Part shown: piece by piece, positions 9,485 through 18,612 of the stretch
How positions within the stretch are numbered: the first letter of the stretch is position 1
Layout: each line of letters opens with the position of its first letter
Source: Planctomycetaceae bacterium
GTDB lineage: Bacteria > Planctomycetota > Planctomycetia > Planctomycetales > Planctomycetaceae
Direction: 5' to 3'
DNA length: 64,000 nt
Assembly: GCA_014762625.1 (NCBI GenBank)
Contig: JABURQ010000035.1
Location: 1-64,000, forward strand
Translations under genes and position numbers: made by a program
Notes under the pieces: generated by a model
The model's database searches: none
Told to the model about the DNA's origin: nothing
The model's input: only the letters and a program-made list of their open reading frames with translations

Positions 9485-10267
9485 CTACGCTTCGCCGTCG
9501 TACCAGCGATTCAGAATGAGATTTCCAATCAAACTGACCAGCGCAAAGATCGTCAGACCGAGGATCGTCGAGGCGATTACCGTGGCGAACAGTTTGTCGG
9601 TTTTCAGTTGGGGAGCTGTTTGCAGAATCAGATATCCAAGCCCTTTGCGTGAGACATAACCGGCAAAAAATTCTCCCACAATCGCCCCGATGACGGCGAC
9701 ACCACTCGCGATTCGTGCCCCCGTGATGATCGAGGGGACGGCACTCGGCAAACGAAGTTTGAGTAAAGTCTGCCAGCGCGTCGCATTATTCAATCGAAAC
9801 AGATCGAGAAGATCGGGATCGACTTGCAGCAGTCCCGCCGTCGCATTGGTGATGATCGGAAACAGGCTGATAATAAACGAGACCAGCACGACGCTTTGAA
9901 ATCCGGTCCCGAACCAGATGACGATCAACGGGGCGATCGCCACGATGGGAACCGTTTGCAGAAAAATGGCATAAGGAAAGAGACTGCGACGGATGACGGG
10001 GGATTGTGAGAACAGACACGCCACCAACGTTCCCACACACAGGCTCGCCGCAAAGCCGACAATCGCTTCGGCTCCCGTCATCAGAAATCCGTTCCAGAGT
10101 TCACCAAGATTTTTGACGCCGGCTTCCGCCACGAGAAGAGGGCCCGGCAGGATGTATCGTTTGATGTCAAATATCACGGTGGCAAAATGCCAGAGAATCA
10201 CAACAGTGAAAAACGCACCGAGGGGGGGCAGAATGTACGTCACAAACCAGCGGAACAGAGTTCTCAT
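9485..10267 (-). CDS. ABC transporter permease (SsuC/TauC/ThiX type)
   Basis: A 260-residue inner-membrane protein with about six hydrophobic segments. The EAA-type loop (about residues 160-190, NNATRWQTLLKLRLPSAVP) is the site where the ATPase docks. This layout is typical of the BPD_transp_1 permeases for taurine, sulfonates, nitrate or thiamine precursors. Its start overlaps the stop of the ATPase gene by four bases (ATGA), so the two subunits are coupled. The usual periplasmic binding protein is not next to it, so the substrate cannot be told. Confidence 0.85.
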   Translation of the reverse strand: MRTLFRWFVTYILPPLGAFFTVVILWHFATVIFDIKRYILPGPLLVAEAGVKNLGELWNGFLMTGAEAIVGFAASLCVGTLVACLFSQSPVIRRSLFPYAIFLQTVPIVAIAPLIVIWFGTGFQSVVLVSFIISLFPIITNATAGLLQVDPDLLDLFRLNNATRWQTLLKLRLPSAVPSIITGARIASGVAVIGAIVGEFFAGYVSRKGLGYLILQTAPQLKTDKLFATVIASTILGLTIFALVSLIGNLILNRWYDGEA

Positions 10268-11046
10268 TCGACCGTCCTCCGCAATTCATGACTGACTTGA
10301 CCGATCAGTTCGGCGAACTCCGCGGTGGCACGAAGATCGGAGGTGCGGGGATAGGCAAATGGAATTTCCAGATCGGCGGCGATCCGTCCCGGTCTGGGGT
10401 GCATCACGAGAACCCGTTGCGAGAGAAAGACCGCTTCGGAAACGTTGTGCGTGATGAAGACCGCGGTCCATTTCTGATCCGACCAGATACGGAGAATCTC
10501 TTCGTTCAACTGTTGCCGCAGGATATCATCGAGGGGAGCGAACGGCTCGTCCATCAGCATCAGGTCGGGATTGGTGACGAGGGCTCGTGCGAGGGAAGCC
10601 CTCATCCTCATCCCACCCGAGAGTTCTCTGGGGCGTTTGTCGGCATCATGTTCCGTCAAGCCGACCAGGTCGATGGTTTCCCGGACGTGATTCCGGTATT
10701 CCGCCGGCGGACGGTCTCGCAATTCAAAAGGGAGCGAGACGTTACTGCGGACGGTTCGCCAGGGAAGTAACGTCGGATCCTGAAAGACGAACGCGGATCT
10801 CAAATTGTTTTCCCGCGCATTACCGGGAGAGCGGCCATCGAGGAGGATTTGCCCCGCAGTGGCGGTCTGGAGTCCGGACATCACTCGCAACAAGGACGAT
10901 TTTCCACACCCCGACGGACCAACGATAGAGACGAACTGTCCCTTCGGAATATCGAAGTTGACACCCGCCAGCACATCGGGTGCTCCCGGAAATGAGAGCC
11001 CGACTTGATCGGCGTGAATGAAGGCGGTGTCTGTGGAGATCATCAT
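10264..11046 (-). CDS. ABC transporter ATP-binding protein (SsuB/TauB type)
   Basis: A 260-residue ATPase from the ATG at 11046. A TTG at 11067 would add seven residues. It has Walker A GPSGCGKSS, the Q-loop in FVFQDPTLLPWR, the signature LSGGMRMR, Walker B LMLMDEP, and the switch His in FITHN. It energises the permease encoded directly downstream. The FQDPTLLPW form and the accompanying permease place it in the nitrate/sulfonate/taurine family. Just upstream lies a dispersed repeat (11125-11232) that separates it from the divergent hydrolase gene. Confidence 0.88.
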   Translation of the reverse strand: MMISTDTAFIHADQVGLSFPGAPDVLAGVNFDIPKGQFVSIVGPSGCGKSSLLRVMSGLQTATAGQILLDGRSPGNARENNLRSAFVFQDPTLLPWRTVRSNVSLPFELRDRPPAEYRNHVRETIDLVGLTEHDADKRPRELSGGMRMRASLARALVTNPDLMLMDEPFAPLDDILRQQLNEEILRIWSDQKWTAVFITHNVSEAVFLSQRVLVMHPRPGRIAADLEIPFAYPRTSDLRATAEFAELIGQVSHELRRTVE

Positions 11047-11124
11047 GATGCAGAGGTTGAGAATCAAAGAATCAGAACGTTTCCAGCATATCAGCCGATT
11101 GACCTGTGCCGAAAGTGTCGGCGA

Positions 11125-11232
11125 CTAGCAGCTCGTTGAAAAACTTAATATTGCGGCGAATGGATTTTTGATCTGAATCAGATCGTCAAATATCTCATTC
11201 TCGAGGACGAATCCGTTTCTCAACACGCTGCC
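11125..11232 (-). repeat. Dispersed inverted-repeat element, copy D (shortened)
   Basis: Read on the minus strand it begins GGCAGCGTGTTGAGAAAC and ends TTTTTCAACGAGCTGCTAG, matching the ends of the copy at 61170-61335. About 60 bp of the middle is missing. An internal hairpin (GATCTGATTCAGATC) marks the join. It lies in the gap between two divergent genes. Confidence 0.75.
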
Positions 11233-11320
11233 GGGGACTTGCCAATTTCTTTCCAGCCACTTGAATGTCATACTGCATCCACTTTTGATTCATACGACCT
11301 GATTTCTGACCGAACAACTC

Positions 11321-12247
11321 ATGTCGATATTTTACACCGATGTTTTCGTGCTGCCATTGCCCGAGACGCACAAATTCCCGATGTCAAAATACGCATTGCT
11401 TCGAGAGCGGGTCAGTACGCACGAAGCGATCTCCGCAACGGATCTCAAAATCCCTCCCGCCGCCACCGACGAACAAATCCTGAGAGCGCATTCACGAGAT
11501 TACCTGGAGCGGGTGAAATCGGGAGAATTAAGCTACAAAGAGTTACGGCGAATCGGGTTCCCCTGGTCTCCTCAAATGGTCGAACGATCCCGACGCTCGA
11601 CCGGAGCCACGATCGCCGCGATTGGGTCGGCATTGTTCTGTGGTTTGGGAATCAATCTTGCCGGGGGCACGCACCATGCCTTTCGCGATCAGGGAGAGGG
11701 GTATTGTGTGTTCAATGATAGTGTCGTCGCCGCTCGGCACTGGCAAGCGGAAGGGCATGTGAACCGGGTGTTGATCGTCGATGCCGACGTCCATCAGGGA
11801 AACGGAACCGCTTCCATCACAGCGGATGATGACTCGATTTTTACGTTTTCGATTCACGGCGAAAAAAACTTTCCGTATTACAAAGAGAAAAGCGATCTGG
11901 ACATCGCCTTGCCGGATGAGATCGGCGACGAGGCGTATCTGGAATCGCTGGACGACGGGCTGGAGCGAGCGTTTGAGAAAAGTCGCCCGGATCTCGTGAT
12001 GTATCTGGCGGGAGCGGATCCTTACGAACTGGATCGTTTCGGTCGGCTGAAACTCACCAAGGACGGGCTCGCGGAACGCGACCGAATTGTGATCGAACGC
12101 TGTCGATCGGAGGGATTACCCCTGACAATTTCTATGGCGGGCGGGTATGCTCCTGATGTGCACGACACGGTCGAGATCCACTTTGCCACGGTTTGCCAGG
12201 CATGGGAGCTGTTCGGGCTGGCGCATCGCACTCTCTACAATCCCTGA
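11321..12247 (+). CDS. Histone-deacetylase-family hydrolase
   Basis: A 308-residue protein of the arginase/deacetylase fold. It shows the GGTHHAF active-site loop (H118, H119), the zinc ligands in DADVHQGNGT (D156, H158) and D233 in LAGADPYELD, and GYCVFND. Bacterial members remove acetyl or other acyl groups from polyamines, acetoin-related compounds or protein lysine; the substrate cannot be told here. The DUF1499 gene follows after 20 bp, so the two are probably co-transcribed. Confidence 0.9.
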   Translation: MSIFYTDVFVLPLPETHKFPMSKYALLRERVSTHEAISATDLKIPPAATDEQILRAHSRDYLERVKSGELSYKELRRIGFPWSPQMVERSRRSTGATIAAIGSALFCGLGINLAGGTHHAFRDQGEGYCVFNDSVVAARHWQAEGHVNRVLIVDADVHQGNGTASITADDDSIFTFSIHGEKNFPYYKEKSDLDIALPDEIGDEAYLESLDDGLERAFEKSRPDLVMYLAGADPYELDRFGRLKLTKDGLAERDRIVIERCRSEGLPLTISMAGGYAPDVHDTVEIHFATVCQAWELFGLAHRTLYNP

Positions 12248-12267
12248 TTTCACAGCCAGAACCTTCC

Positions 12268-12753
12268 ATGAACGCTCAACGTCGTAAGCTCGTCCTCAGC
12301 GGACTGATTCTCCTGCCCGTCCTTTTGATTTCGGGATTACTCGTTATGTCCCTGTTCAGCCATCGACCGGATGACCTCGGCATTACAAACGGTCAGCTCA
12401 AAAAGTGTCCTTCCACACCGAATTGCGTCGGCTCTTGGGAAAGCCCTGACGACGGGGAGCATTTCATCGCTCCCTTGAGCGTTCCTTCGAGCCTCGAAAA
12501 ACCGATGGCCAAGCTGCGCGAGGTCCTGAATTCTCTCCCGCGGACGACCATCGTCTCAGACACGGACGACTATCTGCATGTGGAATTCACGACGGCTCTG
12601 ATGCGGTTTGTGGATGACGTCGAGTTTCAGTGGCTCCCTTCGGAACAGGTGATTCACGTGCGGTCTGCGTCGAGAATCGGCCGGTCGGATTTGGGGACGA
12701 ATCGAACTCGCGTCGAGAAGATTCGGAAATTGTGGGAATCCGCTCTCAACTGA
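12268..12753 (+). CDS. DUF1499 domain membrane-anchored protein
   Basis: A 161-residue protein from the ATG at 12268. A longer frame upstream overlaps the hydrolase gene and is unlikely. An N-terminal hydrophobic segment (about residues 8-30) should anchor it in the membrane. It is followed by the DUF1499 signature: CPSTPNCVGS near residue 45 and a C-terminal SRIGRSDLGTNRTRVE-type motif. The function of DUF1499 is unknown. It lies directly behind the deacetylase-family gene on the same strand. Confidence 0.85.
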   Translation: MNAQRRKLVLSGLILLPVLLISGLLVMSLFSHRPDDLGITNGQLKKCPSTPNCVGSWESPDDGEHFIAPLSVPSSLEKPMAKLREVLNSLPRTTIVSDTDDYLHVEFTTALMRFVDDVEFQWLPSEQVIHVRSASRIGRSDLGTNRTRVEKIRKLWESALN

Positions 12754-12843
12754 ATTTGTTTCCGTCTTCTCGGTTTGCCTGACCCGTGACTCTCATTACA
12801 ATCGGTGCGTTCGTTACCCGACCTCCAGATTCAAGGAAGTGCA

Positions 12844-13593
12844 ATGTCCGGCTCCGACCCGTCGCAGCTCGCTTATCAACGTGTTTTGCTCAAGGTGAGC
12901 GGCAACAGTTTCTGTCGACCGGGCGAATCCGGAATCAGTATGTCGGAGGTTGCCCAGCTTTCCGAACAGATCAAACGGGTTCACGAAACTGGTGTGGAAC
13001 TGGCGATCGTCTGCGGAGGAGGAAACATTCTCCGTGGAAAACAGTTCGCCGCCGTCAGTGCGGCGATCAACGCCCCCACTGCTCACTACATGGGGATGCT
13101 GGCGACCGTTATTAACGGACTCGCTTTACAGGATGCTCTCGAAAATATCGGTGTCCCGACTCGCTTGTTATCGGCGATCCGGATGGAGGGAGTCGCCGAA
13201 ACATTCATCCGGCGTCGTTGTGTTCGACATCTTGAAAAAGGCCGCGTCGTGATTCTCGCTGCCGGTACGGGAAGTCCCTTTGTGACGACCGATACCGCTG
13301 CTGCTTTAAGAGCTCGCGAGATCAAAGCCGACATCGTCATGAAAGGAACGCGGGTGGACGGTGTCTATTCGGAAGACCCCGAAATCAATCCGCACGCTGT
13401 CCTGTATCCCGAAGTGACCTTTGCAGAAGTGCTCAGCAAGGATCTCGGCGTGATGGATGCTCAAGCCGTCCATCACTGCATGGAAGCCCAGATTCCGATC
13501 CTGGTGTTCAATTACCAGCGGGTCGGAAATATCGAGAAGGCGATCGCCGGTGAATCGATTGGGACGCGGGTGGTTTCCGCAAAATCTGAATAG
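12844..13593 (+). CDS. pyrH: UMP kinase (divergent PyrH)
   Basis: A 249-residue amino-acid-kinase-family protein that phosphorylates UMP to UDP. Diagnostic parts are the N-terminal [15 protein letters not shown] (57-65), [32 protein letters not shown] (141-153) and the late [14 protein letters not shown]. Compared with common PyrH, the LSGEAL motif is VSGNSF and GTGNP is GTGSP. The segment after VMD also differs. The ATG at 12844 has AAGGA upstream. It is not in the usual rpsB-tsf-pyrH-frr setting, so a second diverged copy elsewhere in the genome is possible. Confidence 0.85.
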   Translation: MSGSDPSQLAYQRVLLKVSGNSFCRPGESGISMSEVAQLSEQIKRVHETGVELAIVCGGGNILRGKQFAAVSAAINAPTAHYMGMLATVINGLALQDALENIGVPTRLLSAIRMEGVAETFIRRRCVRHLEKGRVVILAAGTGSPFVTTDTAAALRAREIKADIVMKGTRVDGVYSEDPEINPHAVLYPEVTFAEVLSKDLGVMDAQAVHHCMEAQIPILVFNYQRVGNIEKAIAGESIGTRVVSAKSE

Positions 13594-13845
13594 TCTGAAT
13601 TCGGTGACAACTCACTGAAATCAAATCACTTGCAGTTCTCTATGCAGGTTAGGCGTGCGCTTTGTGAGTGAGTTTCTGGTCGGCATGACGCCTGTGAAAT
13701 AGCACTTCTCAATCAGTCTATTTCCCGGAAATTGCGTCTCGCACGTCGACTTTTCATCCCGCCTGAACCGTTTATTCATCACAAAGGAATACGGTTTTCA
13801 CGACGATTCTGTCGATGCGCAAGGATGCACAGAAAGGTTGTCACG

Positions 13846-14988
13846 ATGGCACACCGAATTTTTTATGGAGTCGCCGGAGAAGGTCTGGGGCACGCCAGTC
13901 GCGTGCTCTCTCTGATCGGTCATCTTCCCGATTGTGAGATTCATGTCTTCACCTTCGGAAAGGCTTACGACTTCTTCAAATCGCTCGACTACCCCCATCT
14001 CCATCGCATCGACGGACTGATGTTCGCCTATTGCAACGGCGTCGTGAATTACCGCAAGACGCTCTCAAACGCCGTCAATTATTACTTCTCGGGTTTGACC
14101 CAGAATCTCGATTACATCGAGCAGCAGGCGGAAGAATTGCAGCCCGCGCTGTTCGTGACCGATTTTGAACCGTCCGTCATTCGCGCCGCACATCTGATGG
14201 GACAGCCGGTTCTCTCGATCGACAACCAGCACAAGTTTGTCGATTGCCGAGCTCCCTCACTTCCGGCGTCTCTTCAACTGTATGCGATGATGACGAGTCC
14301 GACCGTGCGGACGATGGTTCCCTCGCCGACACATTCTGTCGTGGCGACCTTTCACGCCGACCGTCTCGAAGCGATTCACAGCGATGTCACCCTGACCGGG
14401 GGAATTCTCAGACAGGAAGTCGAGTCGCACCCGGTGACGAATGAGGGATTCATTCTGACGTACTTGCGTCATAGTGTTGCCGAGCAAATCCTGTCCGCGT
14501 TGGCGGGTTGCGGTCGCGAAGTTCGTGTTTACGGAGCCTCCCCGGAACAGCGGTTAATGTATCGTGGACAGTTTCGGTTTTTCGACCTGTCACCCGATTT
14601 CGTTCACGATCTGGCGAGTTGCGACCGCGTCATTGCTCCCGCCGGCAATCAACTCATCAGCGAATGCCGATACTTTCAAAAACCGATTCTGGCGATTCCC
14701 GAGCCGGGTCAGTACGAACAGGCCATCAATGCTCATTTTGCCGAAGAAATTGGTTTGGGAACCTCTTGCGAGGTCTCCGAACTTACCACAGAGATCCTAA
14801 ACACCTTTATTTCCAGATTTTCATGCCGATCGAACCGGATTCCCAATGGGGTTCATGACGTAATTCGTGTGATCCGAACCTATCTTCCGAACGTATTCGG
14901 CGTTGAATCGTACGGCGATTCAGGCGAAGATAGGATCATGAAACTGGGGAATCATTTTCTGGATGATCCCCCTCTGAAAATGGCGTAA
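13846..14988 (+). CDS. GT28/MurG-like glycosyltransferase
   Basis: A 380-residue protein from the ATG at 13846 (an ATG at 13825 is also possible). The N-terminal GVAGEGLGHASRV is the glycine-rich acceptor-side loop of GT-B enzymes. Near residue 290 a donor-side motif reads APAGNQLISE...PEPGQYEQAINA. It belongs to the UDP-glycosyltransferase/MurG-like group known from archaeal and bacterial glycolipid genes. The next gene, an LpxH-like phosphoesterase, starts 12 bp later, so the two probably modify the same lipid or cell-envelope glycan. Confidence 0.75.
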   Translation: MAHRIFYGVAGEGLGHASRVLSLIGHLPDCEIHVFTFGKAYDFFKSLDYPHLHRIDGLMFAYCNGVVNYRKTLSNAVNYYFSGLTQNLDYIEQQAEELQPALFVTDFEPSVIRAAHLMGQPVLSIDNQHKFVDCRAPSLPASLQLYAMMTSPTVRTMVPSPTHSVVATFHADRLEAIHSDVTLTGGILRQEVESHPVTNEGFILTYLRHSVAEQILSALAGCGREVRVYGASPEQRLMYRGQFRFFDLSPDFVHDLASCDRVIAPAGNQLISECRYFQKPILAIPEPGQYEQAINAHFAEEIGLGTSCEVSELTTEILNTFISRFSCRSNRIPNGVHDVIRVIRTYLPNVFGVESYGDSGEDRIMKLGNHFLDDPPLKMA

Positions 14989-15000
14989 GTGGGGACTGAA

Positions 15001-15879
15001 ATGCAGGATGTGAAAACCCTGTTTTTGTCGGACGTCCATCTGGGCAGCCGACATTCACAAACAAAAGCCTTGCTGGAATTTCTGACGGATGTCGAGGAGC
15101 ATTCTCTACCAGAGAAGCTCTACATTATCGGAGATTTTATTGACGGTTGGAAACTGAAGCGGAAATGGAAATGGAACAATGAATCCAATCTCATTCTCCG
15201 CAAGATCCTTTCCTTCGCTTCGCAGGGGACCGAGGTCTATTACGTCGCCGGAAACCACGACGACTTCCTGAGAACCTTCATGTACGAGTTCCAGATCGTC
15301 GAATTCGGAAATATCCACGTCGGCGACGAATATATTCATGAGACTGCAGACGGGAAGAAACTGCTCGTTCTGCACGGCGACCAATTCGACCTGGTGACTC
15401 GATATGCGCGCTGGGTCAGTAAAGTGGGGGACGTCGGGTACGAATTCCTGCTCAAATTAAATACCTACGTGAATGCCATTCGATCCATCTTTACCGATCA
15501 AAAATGGTCTCTCGCCAAAGCCGTCAAAGGCAAAGTCAAAAAAGCGGTCAATTTCGTGGGTGACTTCGAAAAATACCTAACGAAACACTCCCGCGAAAAA
15601 GGCTGCGATGGTTGTGTCTGCGGACACATTCACACGCCGGAAATGAAAGCCTGGCAAGATGGCTTCCTGTACTGCAATACGGGTGACTGGGTCGAATCGT
15701 GTACCGCGATCATCGAGGATTCGACCGGGAGATTGACGCTTTACAAACATTACGACTACGTCCATCTGCGCAAGGAACACCTCGACGCGGAAAAATTCGC
15801 CGATGTGTTCGTCGAGCAGATGCCCAGCTATCACTTCTCCGATCCGGAACTGGTTCCCGCCGTCGAAGATGATGTCTGA
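15001..15879 (+). CDS. UDP-2,3-diacylglucosamine diphosphatase-like metallophosphoesterase
   Basis: A 292-residue calcineurin-type phosphoesterase. The metal-binding motifs appear in order: SDVHLG, GDFIDGW, GNHDD, HGDQFD and CGHIHTP. This is the LpxH/LpxI-like layout, but the protein is longer than E. coli LpxH (about 240) and has a C-terminal extension. The ATG at 15001 has GGGGA 5 bp upstream; a GTG at 14989 directly after the previous stop is the alternative. It is coupled to the glycosyltransferase gene. In planctomycetes such proteins may act on lipid A-like or other nucleotide-linked lipids. Confidence 0.8.
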   Translation: MQDVKTLFLSDVHLGSRHSQTKALLEFLTDVEEHSLPEKLYIIGDFIDGWKLKRKWKWNNESNLILRKILSFASQGTEVYYVAGNHDDFLRTFMYEFQIVEFGNIHVGDEYIHETADGKKLLVLHGDQFDLVTRYARWVSKVGDVGYEFLLKLNTYVNAIRSIFTDQKWSLAKAVKGKVKKAVNFVGDFEKYLTKHSREKGCDGCVCGHIHTPEMKAWQDGFLYCNTGDWVESCTAIIEDSTGRLTLYKHYDYVHLRKEHLDAEKFADVFVEQMPSYHFSDPELVPAVEDDV

Positions 15880-16722
15880 TTACGGCTTTTCCGCCACGAT
15901 CAAACCGTAACGCATGCAGCCGGTTTTAAACGCTTTATTCAAGCGGAAGAGTGTCCGTAGAAAGACGCGATTTTTCTGACGTACATCGAGCAGGAACTTC
16001 CAGTACCGCGGTGTGACCAGAATTCGCCCCACGGCCCGGCGGACACAAATTCTCCAGGTTTTCGCCACGTTGTCGGAGAGGTCCCGCTGCTCGATAATTC
16101 GAAAGCCGGTGGAGGCCACCATGTTGGCACCTTCTGAGGGCGTCGGCATATGGGTCAGTCGCCCTTCGGAAATAATCGGATCGAGAAGCTGTTCACGCTG
16201 CCGGGGAGTCGGATCTTCGGATGTCATCCAGACACACAGGACCATACGACCGCCCGGCTTGAGGACTCGATAGGCCTCCGAGAGAAACTTTGCCTGATCG
16301 GGCATATGCGTGAAACATTCGATGCCGAGAAGCGCGTCGAATCGTGCCTCCTCAAATTCATTCTCCATCCAGTCCGTCAGCATGATCCGCGGATTGTCGC
16401 CGGGTGATTGAGACTGTGCGTAGTCGAACTGCTTTTCGGAGACCGTGACCCCCGTAACGCGGCTGTTGTATTCCGCCGCCAGAACGCGAGATGTTCCCCC
16501 GTACCCACAACCGACATCGCACACTTCCGCGTCTCGTACGCGAGCCTGTTCCGCGACCAGATCGATCAGGTTCCGGACCGCTTCGGAGACCGATTCCCGT
16601 CCCGTCTTCCAGTAGCCGTGATGCAGATGCTCGCCCCACAGAGCCCGGTAATATTCGTCGAGATCGTTGTAGTGATCGGCGACGTCCATCGGGGTGGCGG
16701 GCATTTTCAGAGTTTGATTCAT
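15880..16722 (-). CDS. SAM-dependent methyltransferase
   Basis: A 280-residue class I methyltransferase. Motif I is VCDVGCGYGGTSR (about 68-80), motif II is ALLGIECFTHM, and motif III is LKPGGRMVLCVW. The N-terminal HYNDLDEYYRALWGEHLHHGYW resembles the tocopherol/sarcosine-dimethylglycine and cyclopropane-fatty-acid-like group, whose acceptor is a small molecule or lipid. The ATG has GAGGAA 8 bp upstream. It is convergent with the phosphoesterase gene, with adjacent stop codons and no gap. Confidence 0.8.
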   Translation of the reverse strand: MNQTLKMPATPMDVADHYNDLDEYYRALWGEHLHHGYWKTGRESVSEAVRNLIDLVAEQARVRDAEVCDVGCGYGGTSRVLAAEYNSRVTGVTVSEKQFDYAQSQSPGDNPRIMLTDWMENEFEEARFDALLGIECFTHMPDQAKFLSEAYRVLKPGGRMVLCVWMTSEDPTPRQREQLLDPIISEGRLTHMPTPSEGANMVASTGFRIIEQRDLSDNVAKTWRICVRRAVGRILVTPRYWKFLLDVRQKNRVFLRTLFRLNKAFKTGCMRYGLIVAEKP

Positions 16723-16909
16723 GATGAAATTCCTCGTGGCTGATCAAATTGTACCAGCCTAGAGAGACATTCCCCACGCAGTCGGCTTGAATTTGAGTCC
16801 GATCTCGTTCTGAAGGCTGGAATCCCCGTTCCCATTCGGGCAAGATAGGCTCTTCAAACTGATTCTTTACCGCGACGGCTCTGTCCGTTCGCGCTCAACT
16901 GATGAGGAT

Positions 16910-18571
16910 ATGATGAGTCTGGTCAAAATCGCCGGCGGTACGGTTTACGATCCGAAGAACGGCATCGATGGCGACGTGAAAGATATCTGGATTCAGGATG
17001 GTCGGATAATCGACACTCCCGCCGATCCCTCCACCAAACCGAATCGGGAAATCGACGCCCGCAGCATGGTCGTGATGCCGGGGGGAGTCGATATGCATTG
17101 TCATATCGCCGGCCCTAAGGTGAATACGGCTCGCAAGATGATGCCCGACAACAAACGAACCGCAAAACCCGTCATGAAGACGCCGTTCACGCGTTCGGGA
17201 ACCACCGGAGCCGTCCCGAGTACATTTGCCACCGGCTACCTCTACGCGGGACTCGGCTACACGACCGCTTTTGACGCCGCCGTTCCGCCTCTCACCGCGC
17301 GTCACGCTCACGAAGAACTCCAGGACACCCCCGTCCTCGATAAAGGGTTCTACGTGATGATGGGTAACAATCATTTTCTCATGAAAAAGATTGCCGCCGA
17401 AGAACACGCGGTCGCCAAAGCGTACGTCGCCTGGTTGTTGGGAGCCGCCAAAGGGTACGCCGCCAAGATCGTCAATCCGGGCGGCGTGGAAGTCTGGAAA
17501 TCGACCGGAGGCAACGCTAAAGGGTTCAACGACAAGATCGATTACTTCAACATCTCGCCCCGCGAGATCGTACAGAACATCGCCCGCTACACCAACGAGC
17601 TCGGCTTGCCGCATCCGGTTCACATTCACTGCAACAATCTCGGCATCCCCGGCAACTGGGAAACCACTCTGGAAACCATGAAGGCGCTGGATGGTTCGAA
17701 AGGTCACCTGACCCACATCCAGTTCCACAGTTACGGCGGGAATCCCGACGATCAGGCGACCTTCTGTTCCGAAGTTCCTCAACTGGTGGAGTACGTCAAC
17801 TCGCACCCGAATCTGACCGTCGATGTCGGACAGGTCATGTTCGGCGAAACGACCTCCATGACGGGTGACGGACCGCTCGGTTACTTCCTGCATAAAGTGA
17901 CTGGACGCAAATGGTTCAGCGGCGACACCGAAATGGAAGCGGGTTGCGGTATCGTTCCGATCACCTACAAAGACAAATCGATGGTCCACGGCCTGCAATG
18001 GGCCATCGGTCTCGAATGGTATCTGCTGATGGATGATCCCTGGCGTGTCGCGATGAGCACTGACCATCCGAACGGCGGTTCGTTCATGGCCTATCCCGAA
18101 ATTATTTCGCTCCTGATGAGTAAAGCGAAGCGGGAGGAAGTTTTGAATCGCGTCCCGCACCGTGTCCGCGAACGATGCACGCTGGGAGACATCGATCGCG
18201 AATACACGATGAATGAAATCGCCATCATCACCCGCGCCGCGCCGGCAAAAATGCTCGGACTCAAAAATAAAGGACACCTGGGAGCAGGAGCAGATGGAGA
18301 CGTTACGATCTACAACCCCAGCGACGACATTCAGGCCATGTTCGAACTTCCTCGCTACGTCATCAGCAAAGGGGACATCATCGTCGAAGATACCGAACTC
18401 CGCCTCGATACGCGCGGCAAAACGCTACACGTGGAACCGACGTTCGATGAGGAAACCTTACCAACGATTAAGGAATGGTTCGAAGAGTTCTACACCATCC
18501 GCTTCCGCAATTACCCGGTCGACGCGCACTACATGCAAAATCCGGAACTCGTGGAGTGCGAACCGGAATAA
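16910..18571 (+). CDS. fhcA: Formylmethanofuran dehydrogenase subunit A (FhcA type)
   Basis: A 553-residue amidohydrolase-fold protein. GGVDMHCHIAGPK carries the metal-binding HxH (H63, H65), and a second HIH occurs in PVHIHCNNLG. It is the subunit of the formyltransferase/hydrolase complex that handles the formyl group in the tetrahydromethanopterin C1 pathway, which is known in planctomycetes, methylotrophs and methanogens. Length and internal motifs (DFGx-free; KMMPDNKR near 75, YAAKIVNPGG near 185) fit FhcA/FwdA. The ATGs at 16910 and 16913 both follow GAGGA. The B, C and D subunit genes are not in this window. Confidence 0.88.
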   Translation: MMSLVKIAGGTVYDPKNGIDGDVKDIWIQDGRIIDTPADPSTKPNREIDARSMVVMPGGVDMHCHIAGPKVNTARKMMPDNKRTAKPVMKTPFTRSGTTGAVPSTFATGYLYAGLGYTTAFDAAVPPLTARHAHEELQDTPVLDKGFYVMMGNNHFLMKKIAAEEHAVAKAYVAWLLGAAKGYAAKIVNPGGVEVWKSTGGNAKGFNDKIDYFNISPREIVQNIARYTNELGLPHPVHIHCNNLGIPGNWETTLETMKALDGSKGHLTHIQFHSYGGNPDDQATFCSEVPQLVEYVNSHPNLTVDVGQVMFGETTSMTGDGPLGYFLHKVTGRKWFSGDTEMEAGCGIVPITYKDKSMVHGLQWAIGLEWYLLMDDPWRVAMSTDHPNGGSFMAYPEIISLLMSKAKREEVLNRVPHRVRERCTLGDIDREYTMNEIAIITRAAPAKMLGLKNKGHLGAGADGDVTIYNPSDDIQAMFELPRYVISKGDIIVEDTELRLDTRGKTLHVEPTFDEETLPTIKEWFEEFYTIRFRNYPVDAHYMQNPELVECEPE

Positions 18572-18612
18572 GTGTTCGTCGATCCCGATTCGAACGAGTC
18601 GGAACAAACATC

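Noticed and set aside
16895-18277. Long open frame (460 codons) on the minus strand opposite fhcA
   Set aside because: It is the antisense shadow of a clear fhcA gene and is rich in Arg/Val/Phe without any recognised motif.
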